From Luteimicrobium album (lineage in GTDB: Bacteria > Actinomycetota > Actinomycetes > Actinomycetales > Cellulomonadaceae): DNA of 64,000 nt. The translations under genes were made by a program, and so were the position numbers. A model generated the notes under the pieces. It had not been told where the DNA came from and ran no database searches. It worked only from the letters and a program-made list of their open reading frames with translations. This document shows, piece by piece, positions 9,462-18,623 of the stretch (positions are counted from its first letter, which is position 1; every line of letters starts with the position of its first letter). Location of the stretch: assembly GCF_030161555.1 (NCBI RefSeq), contig NZ_BSUK01000001.1, forward strand, positions 496,001-560,000. Reading direction: 5' to 3'.

Positions 9462-9857
9462 TCAGGCCTCCGAGCGGAGCGCCTTCTCGAGGTGCCGGAG
9501 CTCCTTGGCCCGGGCGCGCGGCGTGCCGTCCGCGCGGCGGTACGACCGTCCGACGACGGCGACGAGCCAGTCCGCGAGGTACCCCCACGGGTCCGGCGAA
9601 ACCAGGAGCCAGCGGCGCTCGTCCTCGCACGAGCCGTCGTCGAGCAGGAGGTCGGCGACCATCGCGACCCCCTCGACGTCCACGGCCACGCCCACGGTCT
9701 CGAGCACGCGCGCCCGCACGACCGGACCCAGGTGGTCGGCGACGTCGCGCCGGAAGCGTTCGCGCTCGTCGTCGGGCACGTCCTCGCCGCGCCAGTCCAC
9801 CTCCACCCGGCGCACGAGCTCGCGCAGCGCGGCGCCGTCCATCTCCCTGCGTCCCAC
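9462..9857 (-). CDS. Hypothetical acidic protein
   Basis: The 131-residue product (GTG at 9857; an ATG six codons in is possible) is acidic in its first half and contains DDGSCEDERRWLLVSPDPWG and a basic tail (ARAKELRHLEKALRSEA). I do not recognise a domain. Good coding character and a 39-base gap to ohr on the same strand suggest a real gene, perhaps co-transcribed with ohr. Confidence 0.6.
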   Translation of the reverse strand: MGRREMDGAALRELVRRVEVDWRGEDVPDDERERFRRDVADHLGPVVRARVLETVGVAVDVEGVAMVADLLLDDGSCEDERRWLLVSPDPWGYLADWLVAVVGRSYRRADGTPRARAKELRHLEKALRSEA

Positions 9858-9918
9858 GGCGGGGAGGTTAGCACCGCGCCGCCGGCGGGCACGACGAGAA
9901 TCCGCTTCCTGTGAGGTT

Positions 9919-10003
9919 CATGTGCACATGGCAACGACTCGTGGTAGGTCCGACGGCGCGCGGGCGACGCCTCGATGAACTCTTCCTGAACCCCGGCTGT
10001 TCA
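9919..10003 (+). promoter_or_regulatory. Two inverted repeats upstream of efeO
   Basis: CATGTGCACATG (9919-9930) is a perfect 12-bp palindrome, and TGAAC (9987-9991) pairs with GTTCA (9999-10003). Both lie in the 214-base gap before efeO, whose homologues are iron-controlled. Neither matches the classical DtxR/IdeR box well, so the binding protein is unknown. Confidence 0.35.
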
Positions 10004-10071
10004 CCCGCCCCGCGTCCGTACGGTCGTCCGGGAGCGCGTCCGTCGCGCCCCGAGGGGAGAGGCGAGGGCAC

Positions 10072-11342
10072 ATGCGAGACCGGTCCGGCCAGGCGGCAGA
10101 CGACGCGGGGGCGTGTCCCCGCCACCAGGCACGAGGCACGAGCGTCGCGGCCCTGCTCGCCGCGGGCGCCATCGCGGCGACGCTCGCCGGCTGCACGGGC
10201 GGCACCGGGTCGACGGCGGACGCCGCGGCCTCGCCGTCGACCACGCCCACGGCACGCACCGCGAGCGTGACCGCCGGGCAGAGCGACTGCGGCGCCGGGT
10301 GGGGCGGCGGCACCGCAGGAACCTGGCGGTTCGACGCGAGGAACACCTCCACGGGCGGCATGGACGTGGTCGTCGCCGACGCCGCCACGGACATGACGAC
10401 GGCGCGCGAGTACCTCGAGCTCGAGGCGATCGGGGTGGGCGGAGCCGCATCGGGCGACGTGACGCTCGGGCCCGGGAGCTACCGGGTCGTGTGCGTCCAG
10501 GCCGACGAGGAGCCCGTCCTCGGGCCCGTCGTGAAGGTCACCGGGACGCTGCCCGCAGGCACGACCTCGACCCCCGGCATCGTCCCGATCACGCGGGCCG
10601 ACCTCGTCCCCGCCGTCAAGACCTACGAGACCTGGGTCGCGGCCCACCTCGCCGTCCTCTCCCGCCAGGTCACGACGCTCGACGACGACGTCGCCCGCGG
10701 CGACCTCACGGCCGCCCGGCGGGACTGGCTCACCGCCCACTCGACCTACGGGACGCTCGGCGGCGCGTACGACGCGTTCGGCGACCTGGGGGACGCGATC
10801 GACGGCTTCCCCGCGGCCGGCACGACGGCGCTCGCCGACCACGACCTCACCGGGTTCCGCCGGATCGAGGCGCTGCTCTGGGCCGGCCGGCCCGCGAGCG
10901 CCGTCCGGCCCCTGACCCGGACGCTCGTGAAGGACGTCGCCTCGCTGCGCGCCGACTTCCCCGCGGCCCAGGTCGACCCCATGGACCTGGGGATCCGGGC
11001 GCACGAGATCCTCGAGGACGCCGTCCAGGTGCAGCTCAGCGGCGCTGCCGACGGCGCGAGCGGGACGACCCTCGCCGAGATCGAGGCCGGCGTCGTGGGC
11101 ACCCGGCAGCCGCTCGGCGCGCTGCGACCGCTCCTCTCGGCGCGCGGCGCGGACCTGAGCGACGTCGACGACGCCCTCGCCACCCTCGAGCACACCCTGC
11201 GCGGCTACGACGACGACGGTCGCTGGACGCCCCGCGCCGACCTCACCACCGCGCAGCGCGAGCGCCTCGACGCGGAGGTCGACACGTGCGTCGAGCGTCT
11301 CGCGACCGTCGCCGCGCTCGCCGACCCCGGAGGGCCCTGTGA
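10072..11342 (+). CDS. efeO: EfeO/EfeM-type iron uptake lipoprotein (stop lost by a frameshift)
   Basis: The N-terminus carries a lipobox (ATLAGC) after a hydrophobic segment. A cupredoxin-like domain follows (VTAGQSDCGAGWG to VVKVTG), then an M75-type domain with the HxxE metal motif in RAHEILEDAVQVQLSG. It is the periplasmic or surface iron-binding part of the Efe system. As given, the frame runs on to 11970 through efeB in the wrong frame. One extra C in 11335-11337 would end the protein ...DPGGPL with TGA at 11340-11342, overlapping the efeB GTG by four bases and giving 423 residues. No efeU permease gene is adjacent. Confidence 0.85.
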
Positions 11343-12672
11343 ACCACGCCGACACGACAGCACCCACCTGCCCCGCGCACCTCGGCCCCGCCGACCCGGC
11401 CACCACGACCGGGCTGGGGCGACGCACCTTCCTCCGCTCGGTCGCGGGCGCGGCGGGCGTCGTCGGGCTCGGGGCGCTCGCTCCGCGCGTCGCCCACGCG
11501 GACCCGACGCCCACGGCCCTGCCCACGACCGACGACACCGCCCGGTCCGTGGTCTTCCACGGCCCCACCCAGGCGGGCATCCTCACCCCGCTGCAGAAGC
11601 ACGCGGCGTTCGTCGCGCTCGACGTGACCGCCGGGTCGAGGACCGAGCTCGAGGAGCTGTTCCGCACGCTCACCGACCGGGCCCGGTTCCTCACCACCGG
11701 CGGCACGCCGGCCGGCGCAGGCCCCGGCGCTCCGCCGGCCGACTCGGGCGTCCTCGGCCCGGACGTGGTGCCCGGCGGCCTGTCGATCACCACGTCCGTC
11801 GGGGCGTCCCTGTTCGACCACCGGTACGGGCTCGCCGACCGCAAGCCCGGCCGGCTGCGCGCCATGGACACGTTCCCCGACGACGCGCTCGACCGCGCCC
11901 GCTGCGACGGGGACCTGCTGCTGCAGGTCTGCGCGGACGACGTGGACGTCGTCGTGCACGCGGTCCGTGACATCGCCCGGGCGACCCGCGGGGCGATGCA
12001 GGTGCGCTGGCGGCAGGACGGCTTCGCGTCCCCGCCCCGACCGAGCGGCACCCCGCGCAACCTCATGGGCTTCAAGGACGGCACGGCGAACCCCTCGACG
12101 AACGACGCCACCGCCATGGGCGACGTCGTGTGGACGAAGGCGGGGAAGGTGGCCGCCTCCGACGGGCTGCCCGCCGTGGTCGAGCCGGGCTGGACCACGG
12201 ACGGGAGCTACCACGTGGTGCGGCTGATCCGGATGCTCGTCGAGTTCTGGGACCGGGTCTCGCTGCACGAGCAGGAGAACATGATCGGCCGCCGCCGCGA
12301 CACCGGCGCCCCGCTGACGGGCACGCACGAGTTCGACGACCCGCACCTGGAGCTCGATCCCACGGGCGACGCCATCCAGATGGACGCGCACATCCGGCTC
12401 GCGAACCCGCGCTCCCCGGCTCCGACCGGCTGCGGATGCTGCGCCGCCCCTACAACTACGACGCCGGCACCGACGCCAACGGCAACCTCGACATGGGCCT
12501 CGTGTTCGTCGCGTTCAACCAGGACCTCGACCGGCAGTTCGTCGCGGTGCAGAAGCGCCTCGCGGGCGAACCGCTCGTCGACTACATCTCACCCTTCGGG
12601 GACGGCTACTTCTTCGCGCTCCCGGGGGTGAGGGCGGCAGACGACTGGTACGCCAGCCGGCTGCTCGCCTGA
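11339..12672 (+). CDS. efeB: EfeB, Tat-exported DyP-type haem peroxidase (frameshifted as given)
   Basis: A twin-arginine signal ([20 protein letters not shown]) is followed by a dye-decolourising peroxidase. The DyP signature is seen as [12 protein letters not shown], with the distal aspartate (D of KDGT). The proximal region and C-terminus ([19 protein letters not shown], then [13 protein letters not shown]) are in another frame. A base missing at about 12418 (GG should be GGG) splits them. Restored length is 444 residues, normal for EfeB. It acts outside the membrane on haem or ferrous iron together with EfeO. Confidence 0.9.
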
Positions 12673-12706
12673 GCACCGCCCCCATCCCCCACAGAGAGGC
12701 ACCCCC

Positions 12707-14496
12707 ATGGCTCTGTTCGCCAAGCGGACGCGCACCGTCGCGTCCGCCGCCGCGATCGCCGGCCTCGCGCTCGCCGGCGGAGGCATCCTGCCTGCCGTCG
12801 CGTCGGGACACCACGCGAGCGCCCGGAGCACCGCGACGACGTCCTCGTCGTCACGGTCGAAGGGCTCGTCGACGACCACGCCGATCCAGCACCTCGTCGT
12901 GCTGTTCGACGAGAACGTCTCGTTCGACCACTACTTCGCAACCTACCCCCAGGCCGCCAACACCGACGGCACCACCTTCAAGGCGGCCCAGGGCACCCCG
13001 AAGGCCGACACCGTGAAGGCCGCCGGCCTGCTGACGAAGAACCCCAACCTGTACGCGCCGGCCCGCCTCTCGCCCGACGAGGCCGTCACGTGCGACCAGA
13101 ACCACAACTACGGGCCCGAGCAGCTCGCCGAGAACAACGGTCGCATGAACCTGTTCGTGCAGAACACGAGCACGGACACCTGCACCGGCCAGTTCGGCGC
13201 CCCCGGCCTCGGGATGGACTACTACGACGGCAACACCGTCACCGCCCTGTGGAACTACGCCCAGCACTACGCCATGAGCGACAACAGCTGGGACACCACC
13301 TTCGGGCCGTCGACGCCGGGCGCCCTCAACCTGGTCTCCGGCCAGACGCACGGCGCGATCTCGTACGACTCGACGACGGGCAAGAAGACCTCGACCCCCG
13401 ACGCGTACGGTGTCAAGTCCCCCGACGCGAAGGGCGTCGGCTCCGTCACCGCCGACCCCGACCCCGTCTACGACGACTGCGCCGACGCCGACCACACGTC
13501 GACCAACGCGCTCGTCGGCATGCAGGGCAAGAACATCGGCGACCTGCTCAACGCCAAGAACGTCACCTGGGGCTGGTTCCAGGGCGGCTTCCGCCCGACG
13601 ACGACGTGGGACGGGCAGGCGGGGCACTACGCCAAGTGCGACGCCACCACGACCAACATCGCCGGCGCGTCCGTCGTCGACTACTCCCCGCACCACAACC
13701 CGTTCGCGTACTACAAGTCGACGGCCAACCCCCACCACCTCGCGCCGTCGTCGGTCGCGAAGATCGGGCAGACCGACCAGGCCAACCACCAGTACGACCT
13801 GACCGACTTCGACGCGGCGCTCGCCCACGGGTCGCTGCCCAGCGTGTCCTTCCTCAAGGCCCCCGAGGCCCAGGACGGCCACGCGTCGTACTCCGACCCG
13901 ATCGACGAGCAGAAGTTCCTCGTCAAGGAGATCAACGCGATCCAGAAGTCGCCGTACTGGTCCAGCACGGCGATCGTCGTCGCCTACGACGACTCGGACG
14001 GCTGGTACGACCACGTCGCCCCGAAGATCGCCAACGGGTCACACGACACTGCGAACGGTGACACGACGCTCTGCACCTCGGTGAAGACCGTCGCCGGCGG
14101 GTACGCCGACCGCTGCGGGCCCAGCCAGCGCCTGCCGCTCGTCGTCATCTCGCCCTACGCGAAGACGAACTACGTCGACCACACCCAGACGAACCAGGCG
14201 TCCGTCCTGCGGTTCGTCGAGGACAACTGGAAGACCGGCCGGATCGGCGACGCGTCGTTCGACGCGACCGCCGGGTCGATCCAGTCGATGTTCAGCTTCG
14301 CCAAGGCCAAGGCCCCCAGGTCGTGCTCAAGGACGACGGCGCCGTGAAGTCCGTCGTCCCTGCGTCGCACGACGACGGTCACGGCCAGGGTCACGGCAAC
14401 GGCCAGGGCAGCGGGCACGGCAAGCCATCGAAGCCCGGCCACGGCAAGGGGAACGGGTCGGGCCGCGGCTCGCCCGGCTGCCCGCGGTGGTTCTGA
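12707..14496 (+). CDS. Secreted phosphoesterase / phospholipase C-like protein (frameshifted at the end)
   Basis: After a signal peptide (SAAAIAGLALAGGGILPAVA) comes a phosphoesterase-family domain. The first metal-site region is VVLFDENVSFDHYFATYP, and the later part has AIVVAYDDSDGWYDHVAP and GPSQRLPLVVISPYAKTNYV. The family includes acid phosphatases and non-specific phospholipases C. As given the frame ends at 14347. One extra C in 14313-14317 continues it as KAPQVVLKDDGAVKSVV and a Gly/His/Lys-rich tail to 14496 (596 residues). It follows efeB by 34 bases and may be co-expressed. Confidence 0.82.
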
Positions 14497-14591
14497 CGGT
14501 CACCGCTTCCGCGTGACGGCGGCGCCCGGGTCGGTGGCGGCCCGGGCGTCGTCGCGTACCGACGGGACGTTACGGACGCCGACGCCGACGC

Positions 14592-14660
14592 CGAGCAAGC
14601 GGATGCCACGTCGAGCAAGCACCGTTCGTCCGCTTGCTCGGGAGAATGTCTGCTTGCTCG
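14592..14660. repeat. Four-copy inverted repeat with exact 20-bp period
   Basis: CGAGCAAGC occurs at 14592-14600 and 14612-14620, and its inverse GCTTGCTCG at 14632-14640 and 14652-14660. Starts are exactly 20 bp apart. The arrangement (two forward, two reverse) allows alternative or nested hairpins. It lies in the 218-base gap between two convergent genes, so a bidirectional terminator is the simplest reading. Confidence 0.6.
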
Positions 14661-14714
14661 ACGACCAGGCCTCTGCCGGCGTCCAAGCCGCGTCCGCGGG
14701 CCGGGTGGGTGGGG

Positions 14715-15479
14715 TCAGAGGGCGGTGAGGATCAGGGGCCCGTCGTCCGTGATCGCGATGCTGTGCTCGACGTGCGCGGCGCGGCCGCCGTCGCGCGACA
14801 AGAGCGTCCAGCCGTCGTCGGCGTACCTGTAGGCACCCGAGCCGCCGAGGATGAACATGGGCTCGATGGCGATCGTCATACCCGCACGTAGCTCGGCGCC
14901 CTTGTGACGGCGACCCTCGTTGGGGATGAACGGGTCCTCGTGCATCGTGTGGCCGATGCCGTGACCGCCGTGGTCCTCGAGGTTGCCGTAGCGGCCCTTG
15001 CGCGCGATCCTGTCGATCGCGTAGCCGATGTCGCCGATCCGGTTGCCCACGGTCGACGCCGCGATCCCCGCCTCGAGCGCGCGCTCCGTGGTCGCGATGA
15101 GCTCGAGGTCCTCGGGCCGAGCGTTCCCGACGACGAACGACACCGCCGCGTCGCCCGTCCAGCCGTCGAGCGTGGCGCCGCAGTCGATGCTCACGAGGTC
15201 GCCGTCGGCGATCGCGTACTCGGTGGGGATGCCGTGGACGACCTCGTCGTTCACGCTCGCGCAGATGACGCCGGGGAACGGCGTGGGCGCCCAGGACGGG
15301 TGGTAGTCCAGGAACGGCGACGTGGCGCCCGCACCGAAGATGACGTCCCGCGCGACCTGGTCGAGCTCCTTCATCGTCACGCCGACGGCGGCCGCGTCGC
15401 GGCACGCCTGCAGGGCGCGGGCGACGACGCGCCCCGCCTCCCGCATTCCGTCGATCTCACCGGGGGTTTTCAGTGCCAC
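14715..15479 (-). CDS. map: Type I methionine aminopeptidase
   Basis: The 254-residue protein removes the initiator methionine from nascent proteins. Metal ligands are visible at D99 (SIDCGA), D110 (GWTGDAA), H173 (GGHGIGH), E206 (AIEPMF) and E239 (VEHS), and H180 is also present. Length and motifs match the standard bacterial enzyme without an N-terminal extension. It is preceded by htpX on the other side of a convergent repeat region and transcribed away from fprA. Confidence 0.96.
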   Translation of the reverse strand: MALKTPGEIDGMREAGRVVARALQACRDAAAVGVTMKELDQVARDVIFGAGATSPFLDYHPSWAPTPFPGVICASVNDEVVHGIPTEYAIADGDLVSIDCGATLDGWTGDAAVSFVVGNARPEDLELIATTERALEAGIAASTVGNRIGDIGYAIDRIARKGRYGNLEDHGGHGIGHTMHEDPFIPNEGRRHKGAELRAGMTIAIEPMFILGGSGAYRYADDGWTLLSRDGGRAAHVEHSIAITDDGPLILTAL

Positions 15480-15506
15480 AGGGTGCGCTCCAGTCGGTCG
15501 TGGTGC

Positions 15507-16397
15507 TCAGTAGTAGGTGATGCCGCCCTGCTGCCCGGCCATCGCCTCGAGGCGCTGGATCCGCTCCGCCATGGGCGGGTGGGTCGAGAACAGCTTCGAG
15601 ACGGCGCCGGCCTTGAACGGGTTCGCGATCATGAGGTGCGAGACGTCGACGAGCTTCTGGTCGGCGGGCAGCGGGGCTGCCTGGGTGCCGCTCTCGAGCT
15701 TGCGCAGCGCCGACGCGAGGGCCATCGGGTCGCCCGTCAGCGTAGCGCCGTCCTCGTCGGCGTCGTACTCGCGCGTGCGCGAGATCGCGAGCTGGATCAC
15801 CGTCGCGGCGAGCGGCGCGAGGATCGCCAGGGCGATCGCGGCGATCGCGTTGCCGCCGTTGTTGTCGCGGCGGTCGCCGCCCCCGCCGAAGAAGAGCAGG
15901 AACTGCGCGAGGGAGGTGATGACGCCCGCGACCGCGGCGGCGATCGACGACGTGAGGATGTCGCGGTTGTACACGTGCATGAGCTCGTGCCCGAGCACGC
16001 CGCGGAGCTCGCGCTCGTCGAGGATCTGGAGGATCCCCTCCGTGCAGCACACCGCCGCCTTCTGGGGGTTGCGGCCCGTGGCGAACGCGTTGGGCGCCTG
16101 CGTGGGCGACACGTAGAGCTTCGGCATCGGCTGGTTCGCGCGCGCGGAGAGCTCACGCACCACGCGGTACATGACGGGCTGCTCCTGCTCGGTGACCGGG
16201 TAGGCCTGCATCGAGCGGATCGCGATCTTGTCCGAGTTCCAGTACCCGTACGCGGTCGAGGCGAGACCGAGGAACACGAAGAACCACAGCATGCCGACCG
16301 AGTTGCGGAAGAACAGCGCCCAGATCGCCAGGAGCACGGCCCACAGCACGCCGAAGAGCAGCGCGGTCTTGAGGCCGTTGAAATGACGGTGTCCCAT
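15507..16397 (-). CDS. htpX: HtpX membrane metalloprotease
   Basis: The 296-residue protein has two N-terminal membrane segments (about 12-30 and 34-52), the zinc motif HELMH at 137-141 and two further hydrophobic segments. A third ligand region is seen at REYDADEDGA. HtpX degrades misfolded membrane proteins at the cytoplasmic side. The map start lies 28 bases downstream of its stop on the same strand, so they may share a transcript. Confidence 0.95.
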   Translation of the reverse strand: MGHRHFNGLKTALLFGVLWAVLLAIWALFFRNSVGMLWFFVFLGLASTAYGYWNSDKIAIRSMQAYPVTEQEQPVMYRVVRELSARANQPMPKLYVSPTQAPNAFATGRNPQKAAVCCTEGILQILDERELRGVLGHELMHVYNRDILTSSIAAAVAGVITSLAQFLLFFGGGGDRRDNNGGNAIAAIALAILAPLAATVIQLAISRTREYDADEDGATLTGDPMALASALRKLESGTQAAPLPADQKLVDVSHLMIANPFKAGAVSKLFSTHPPMAERIQRLEAMAGQQGGITYY

Positions 16398-16428
16398 GGA
16401 CCCACGCTACCCGGGCATGCTGAAGGCC

Positions 16429-16460
16429 GGCTGGGCGTCGTCGGTGGACGACACCCAGCC
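16429..16460 (-). terminator. Hairpin terminator after fprA
   Basis: GGCTGGGCGTCGTC and GACGACACCCAGCC form a 14-bp stem with a single G-T wobble around a GGTG tetraloop, 14 bases past the fprA stop on the minus strand and before htpX. Confidence 0.7.
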
Positions 16461-16473
16461 CGCCTCGCGGCTC

Positions 16474-17886
16474 TCAGTCCTGCTGCGCGGCGCGACCCAG
16501 CGAGATCTCGACCTGCTGGTCGCGGGGCACGACCTTGATGCGCTTGCGGCCGTGCGGCTCGCCCAGCGCTCGCTCGTGCCCGTCAAGACGCAGCCAGCCC
16601 GTCCAGTCGATCGCGTCGACGCCCCGCTCGGCGAGGAAGTCGAGGATCGCCTGCGGGTCGCGGTGCACCGCGTCGTTCAGCGGCGTCGTCGGGACGCCGT
16701 CCTCGCCCGGCGTGCCCGTCGCGTCCTCGACGAGGTGACGGATCGTCTCCGACGCGTCCGACTTCGTGTGGCCGATGAGGCCGACCGGTCCGCGCTTGAT
16801 CCAACCGGTCGTGTACACGCCGGGGATGTGCTCGCCGTCGATGTCGATCACGCGGCCCTCGCGGTTCGGCACGACGCCCTTGAGCTCGTCGAACGGGATC
16901 TCCGGGAGCGGCGACCCGAAGTACCCGACGGCCCGGTAGACGGCCCCGAGCTCCCAGTCGTGGAACTCGCCCGTGCCGGAGACGGTGCCGTCGCCGTTCA
17001 GCCTGGTGCGCTCCGTGCGCAGGCCCGTCACGCCCGACTCCTCGTCGCCCAGCACCTCGACCGGCGCGTGCAGGAAGTGCAGGTGCAGGCGGCGCGACGC
17101 CGTGAACGACGCCGGGTCCTTGAGGGTCCAGTCCGTGAGGGTCTTGACGACCTGCTTGGTCTGGTTCGACGAGCTGATCGCGGCCATCGAGCCGTCGTCG
17201 AACTCGAAGTCCTCCGGGTAGACGATCACGTCGACGTCCGGCACGTGGCCGAGCTCGCGCAGCTCCAGCGGGGAGAACTTCGCCTGGGCGGGGCCGCGGC
17301 GCGCAAAGACGTGCACGTCGGTCACAGGGCTCGCCTTGAGGACCTCGTACACGTTGGCCGGGATCTCGGTGGGCAGGAGGTCGTCCGCGTGCTTCGACAG
17401 GACGCGCGCCACGTCGAGCGCGACGTTCCCCGCGCCCAGCACGGCGACCTTCTGCTGGTCGAGCGGCCAGGTGCGCGGCACGTCGGGGTGACCGTCGTAC
17501 CAGGACACGAAGTCCGCGGCGCCGTACGACCGGGGCAGGTCGATGCCGGGGATCGGCAGGGCCGCGTCCCGGATCGAGCCCGTCGAGAAGATGACCGCGT
17601 CGTAGAACTGGCGCAGGTCGTCGAGCTTGAGGTCGACCCCGTAGTCCACGTTCGCGATCAGACGGATGTCACCCCGGCCCAGCACCTTGTGCAGGGCGTC
17701 GATGATCATCTTGATGCGCGGGTGGTCGGGCGCGACGCCGTAGCGCACGAGACCGAACGGGGCGGGCAGACGCTCGAAGAGGTCGATGCTCACGTCGAGG
17801 TCGGTCTTGGACAGGATGTCCGAGGCGTAGATGCCCGCGGGGCCGGCGCCGACGACGGCGACGCGCAAGGGCCGGTTGCTGCTCAC
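16474..17886 (-). CDS. fprA: FprA-type NADPH-ferredoxin reductase
   Basis: This 470-residue flavoprotein has the FAD motif [17 protein letters not shown] at the N-terminus and the NADPH motif VAVLGAGNVALDVARVL in the middle, with GVAPDHPRIK and GWIKRGPVGLIGHTK. These place it in the adrenodoxin-reductase-like FprA group. It passes electrons from NADPH to ferredoxins. I chose the GTG at 17886 (MSSNRPLRVAVVG) because the FAD motif normally lies within the first 20 residues. It is flanked by a terminator downstream and a gene-free stretch upstream. Confidence 0.93.
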   Translation of the reverse strand: MSSNRPLRVAVVGAGPAGIYASDILSKTDLDVSIDLFERLPAPFGLVRYGVAPDHPRIKMIIDALHKVLGRGDIRLIANVDYGVDLKLDDLRQFYDAVIFSTGSIRDAALPIPGIDLPRSYGAADFVSWYDGHPDVPRTWPLDQQKVAVLGAGNVALDVARVLSKHADDLLPTEIPANVYEVLKASPVTDVHVFARRGPAQAKFSPLELRELGHVPDVDVIVYPEDFEFDDGSMAAISSSNQTKQVVKTLTDWTLKDPASFTASRRLHLHFLHAPVEVLGDEESGVTGLRTERTRLNGDGTVSGTGEFHDWELGAVYRAVGYFGSPLPEIPFDELKGVVPNREGRVIDIDGEHIPGVYTTGWIKRGPVGLIGHTKSDASETIRHLVEDATGTPGEDGVPTTPLNDAVHRDPQAILDFLAERGVDAIDWTGWLRLDGHERALGEPHGRKRIKVVPRDQQVEISLGRAAQQD

Positions 17887-18203
17887 GTGGTAGGACGCCT
17901 TCCGTGCTGAAGTGTTCGTGCACCGGATGCTCGGACACTGTGCTGTTCCGACGCCGTCCGCGACCGCTGCGACTCGCCCGGAGGGGAGCCGGGGCACCGG
18001 GGCCGGGGCGGCTCGGCGGTGCAGGCGCGAGCCCGGACGGTAGGGCCGAGGCGGCGTCGTCGGGTGTGTGCTCCCCCGAGTCTATGACGCCTGCCCCGCC
18101 CGACCAGTGTGGCGTCCGTCTCGCTCGCTGGATAGGGCGTCTCAGGACGCGGACAAATGTGTCGCCGTGAACTCTTGCAGGCAGCGCTCGAGATCGGCCC
18201 GCA
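17887..18203. other. Gene-free stretch upstream of fprA
   Basis: No convincing coding frame is seen. It must hold the fprA promoter (minus strand); a TAGACT hexamer at about 18079-18084 read on that strand is a weak -10 candidate without a clear -35. It also contains the 3' side of the WXG100 gene. I see no strong hairpin or repeat. Confidence 0.3.
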
Positions 18204-18500
18204 TCAGCCGCGCAGACCCGCGGCGAGCTGCGTGTCGACGTCCTGCAGCGTCTGAGCCGCCTGCTCCAGGAAGTGCGCCATGCCCTCGATGCCCGCGATC
18301 GCCTTCGTCGTGCCCGACGTGAACTCCTGGTACGACTCCTGGAAGGCGCCCGAGGCGTGGTCGGTCACGAAGCCGCCCGCCACCAGGTCGTCGACCTGCT
18401 GCTGGAGGTGCTGCAGTGTCTCCGTCGCCTGCTGCTGGCCTCCGCGCAGCCGGGTCGCCGCACCCTGCATCTCGTCGTACGTGACGTTGACGTTCGCCAT
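18204..18500 (-). CDS. WXG100-family small secreted protein (B copy)
   Basis: The 98-residue protein (MANVNVTYDEMQGAATRLRG) has the two-helix length and heptad pattern of WXG100 proteins. The turn reads VAGGFVTDHASGAF, so tryptophan of the W-x-G motif is replaced by glycine-phenylalanine. AAGGAG stands upstream of the ATG at 18500, which fixes the start. It follows the first EccC-like ATPase gene by 123 bases and is presumably its substrate or co-substrate. Confidence 0.88.
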   Translation of the reverse strand: MANVNVTYDEMQGAATRLRGGQQQATETLQHLQQQVDDLVAGGFVTDHASGAFQESYQEFTSGTTKAIAGIEGMAHFLEQAAQTLQDVDTQLAAGLRG

Positions 18501-18589
18501 GGTCCGAAGCTCCTTCTCGAGGTCGCACGAGGCCCCTGCGGCCCCGGTCGACGCCACCGTAGCGGCGTCGCACCCCGCCGTGCCGCCGA

Positions 18590-18605
18590 TCCACAGGCCT
18601 GTGGA
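18590..18605. repeat. 16-bp perfect palindrome between eccC-like gene and WXG100 gene
   Basis: TCCACAGG-CCTGTGGA is a perfect palindrome without a loop, 19 bases past the ATPase stop on the minus strand. It could be a protein-binding site or part of a processing signal for the downstream WXG100 gene. A related half (GCCTGTGGAC) occurs upstream of the ATPase gene at 23268-23277. Confidence 0.4.
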
Positions 18606-18623
18606 CGACGGCGTCCGCGCAGG

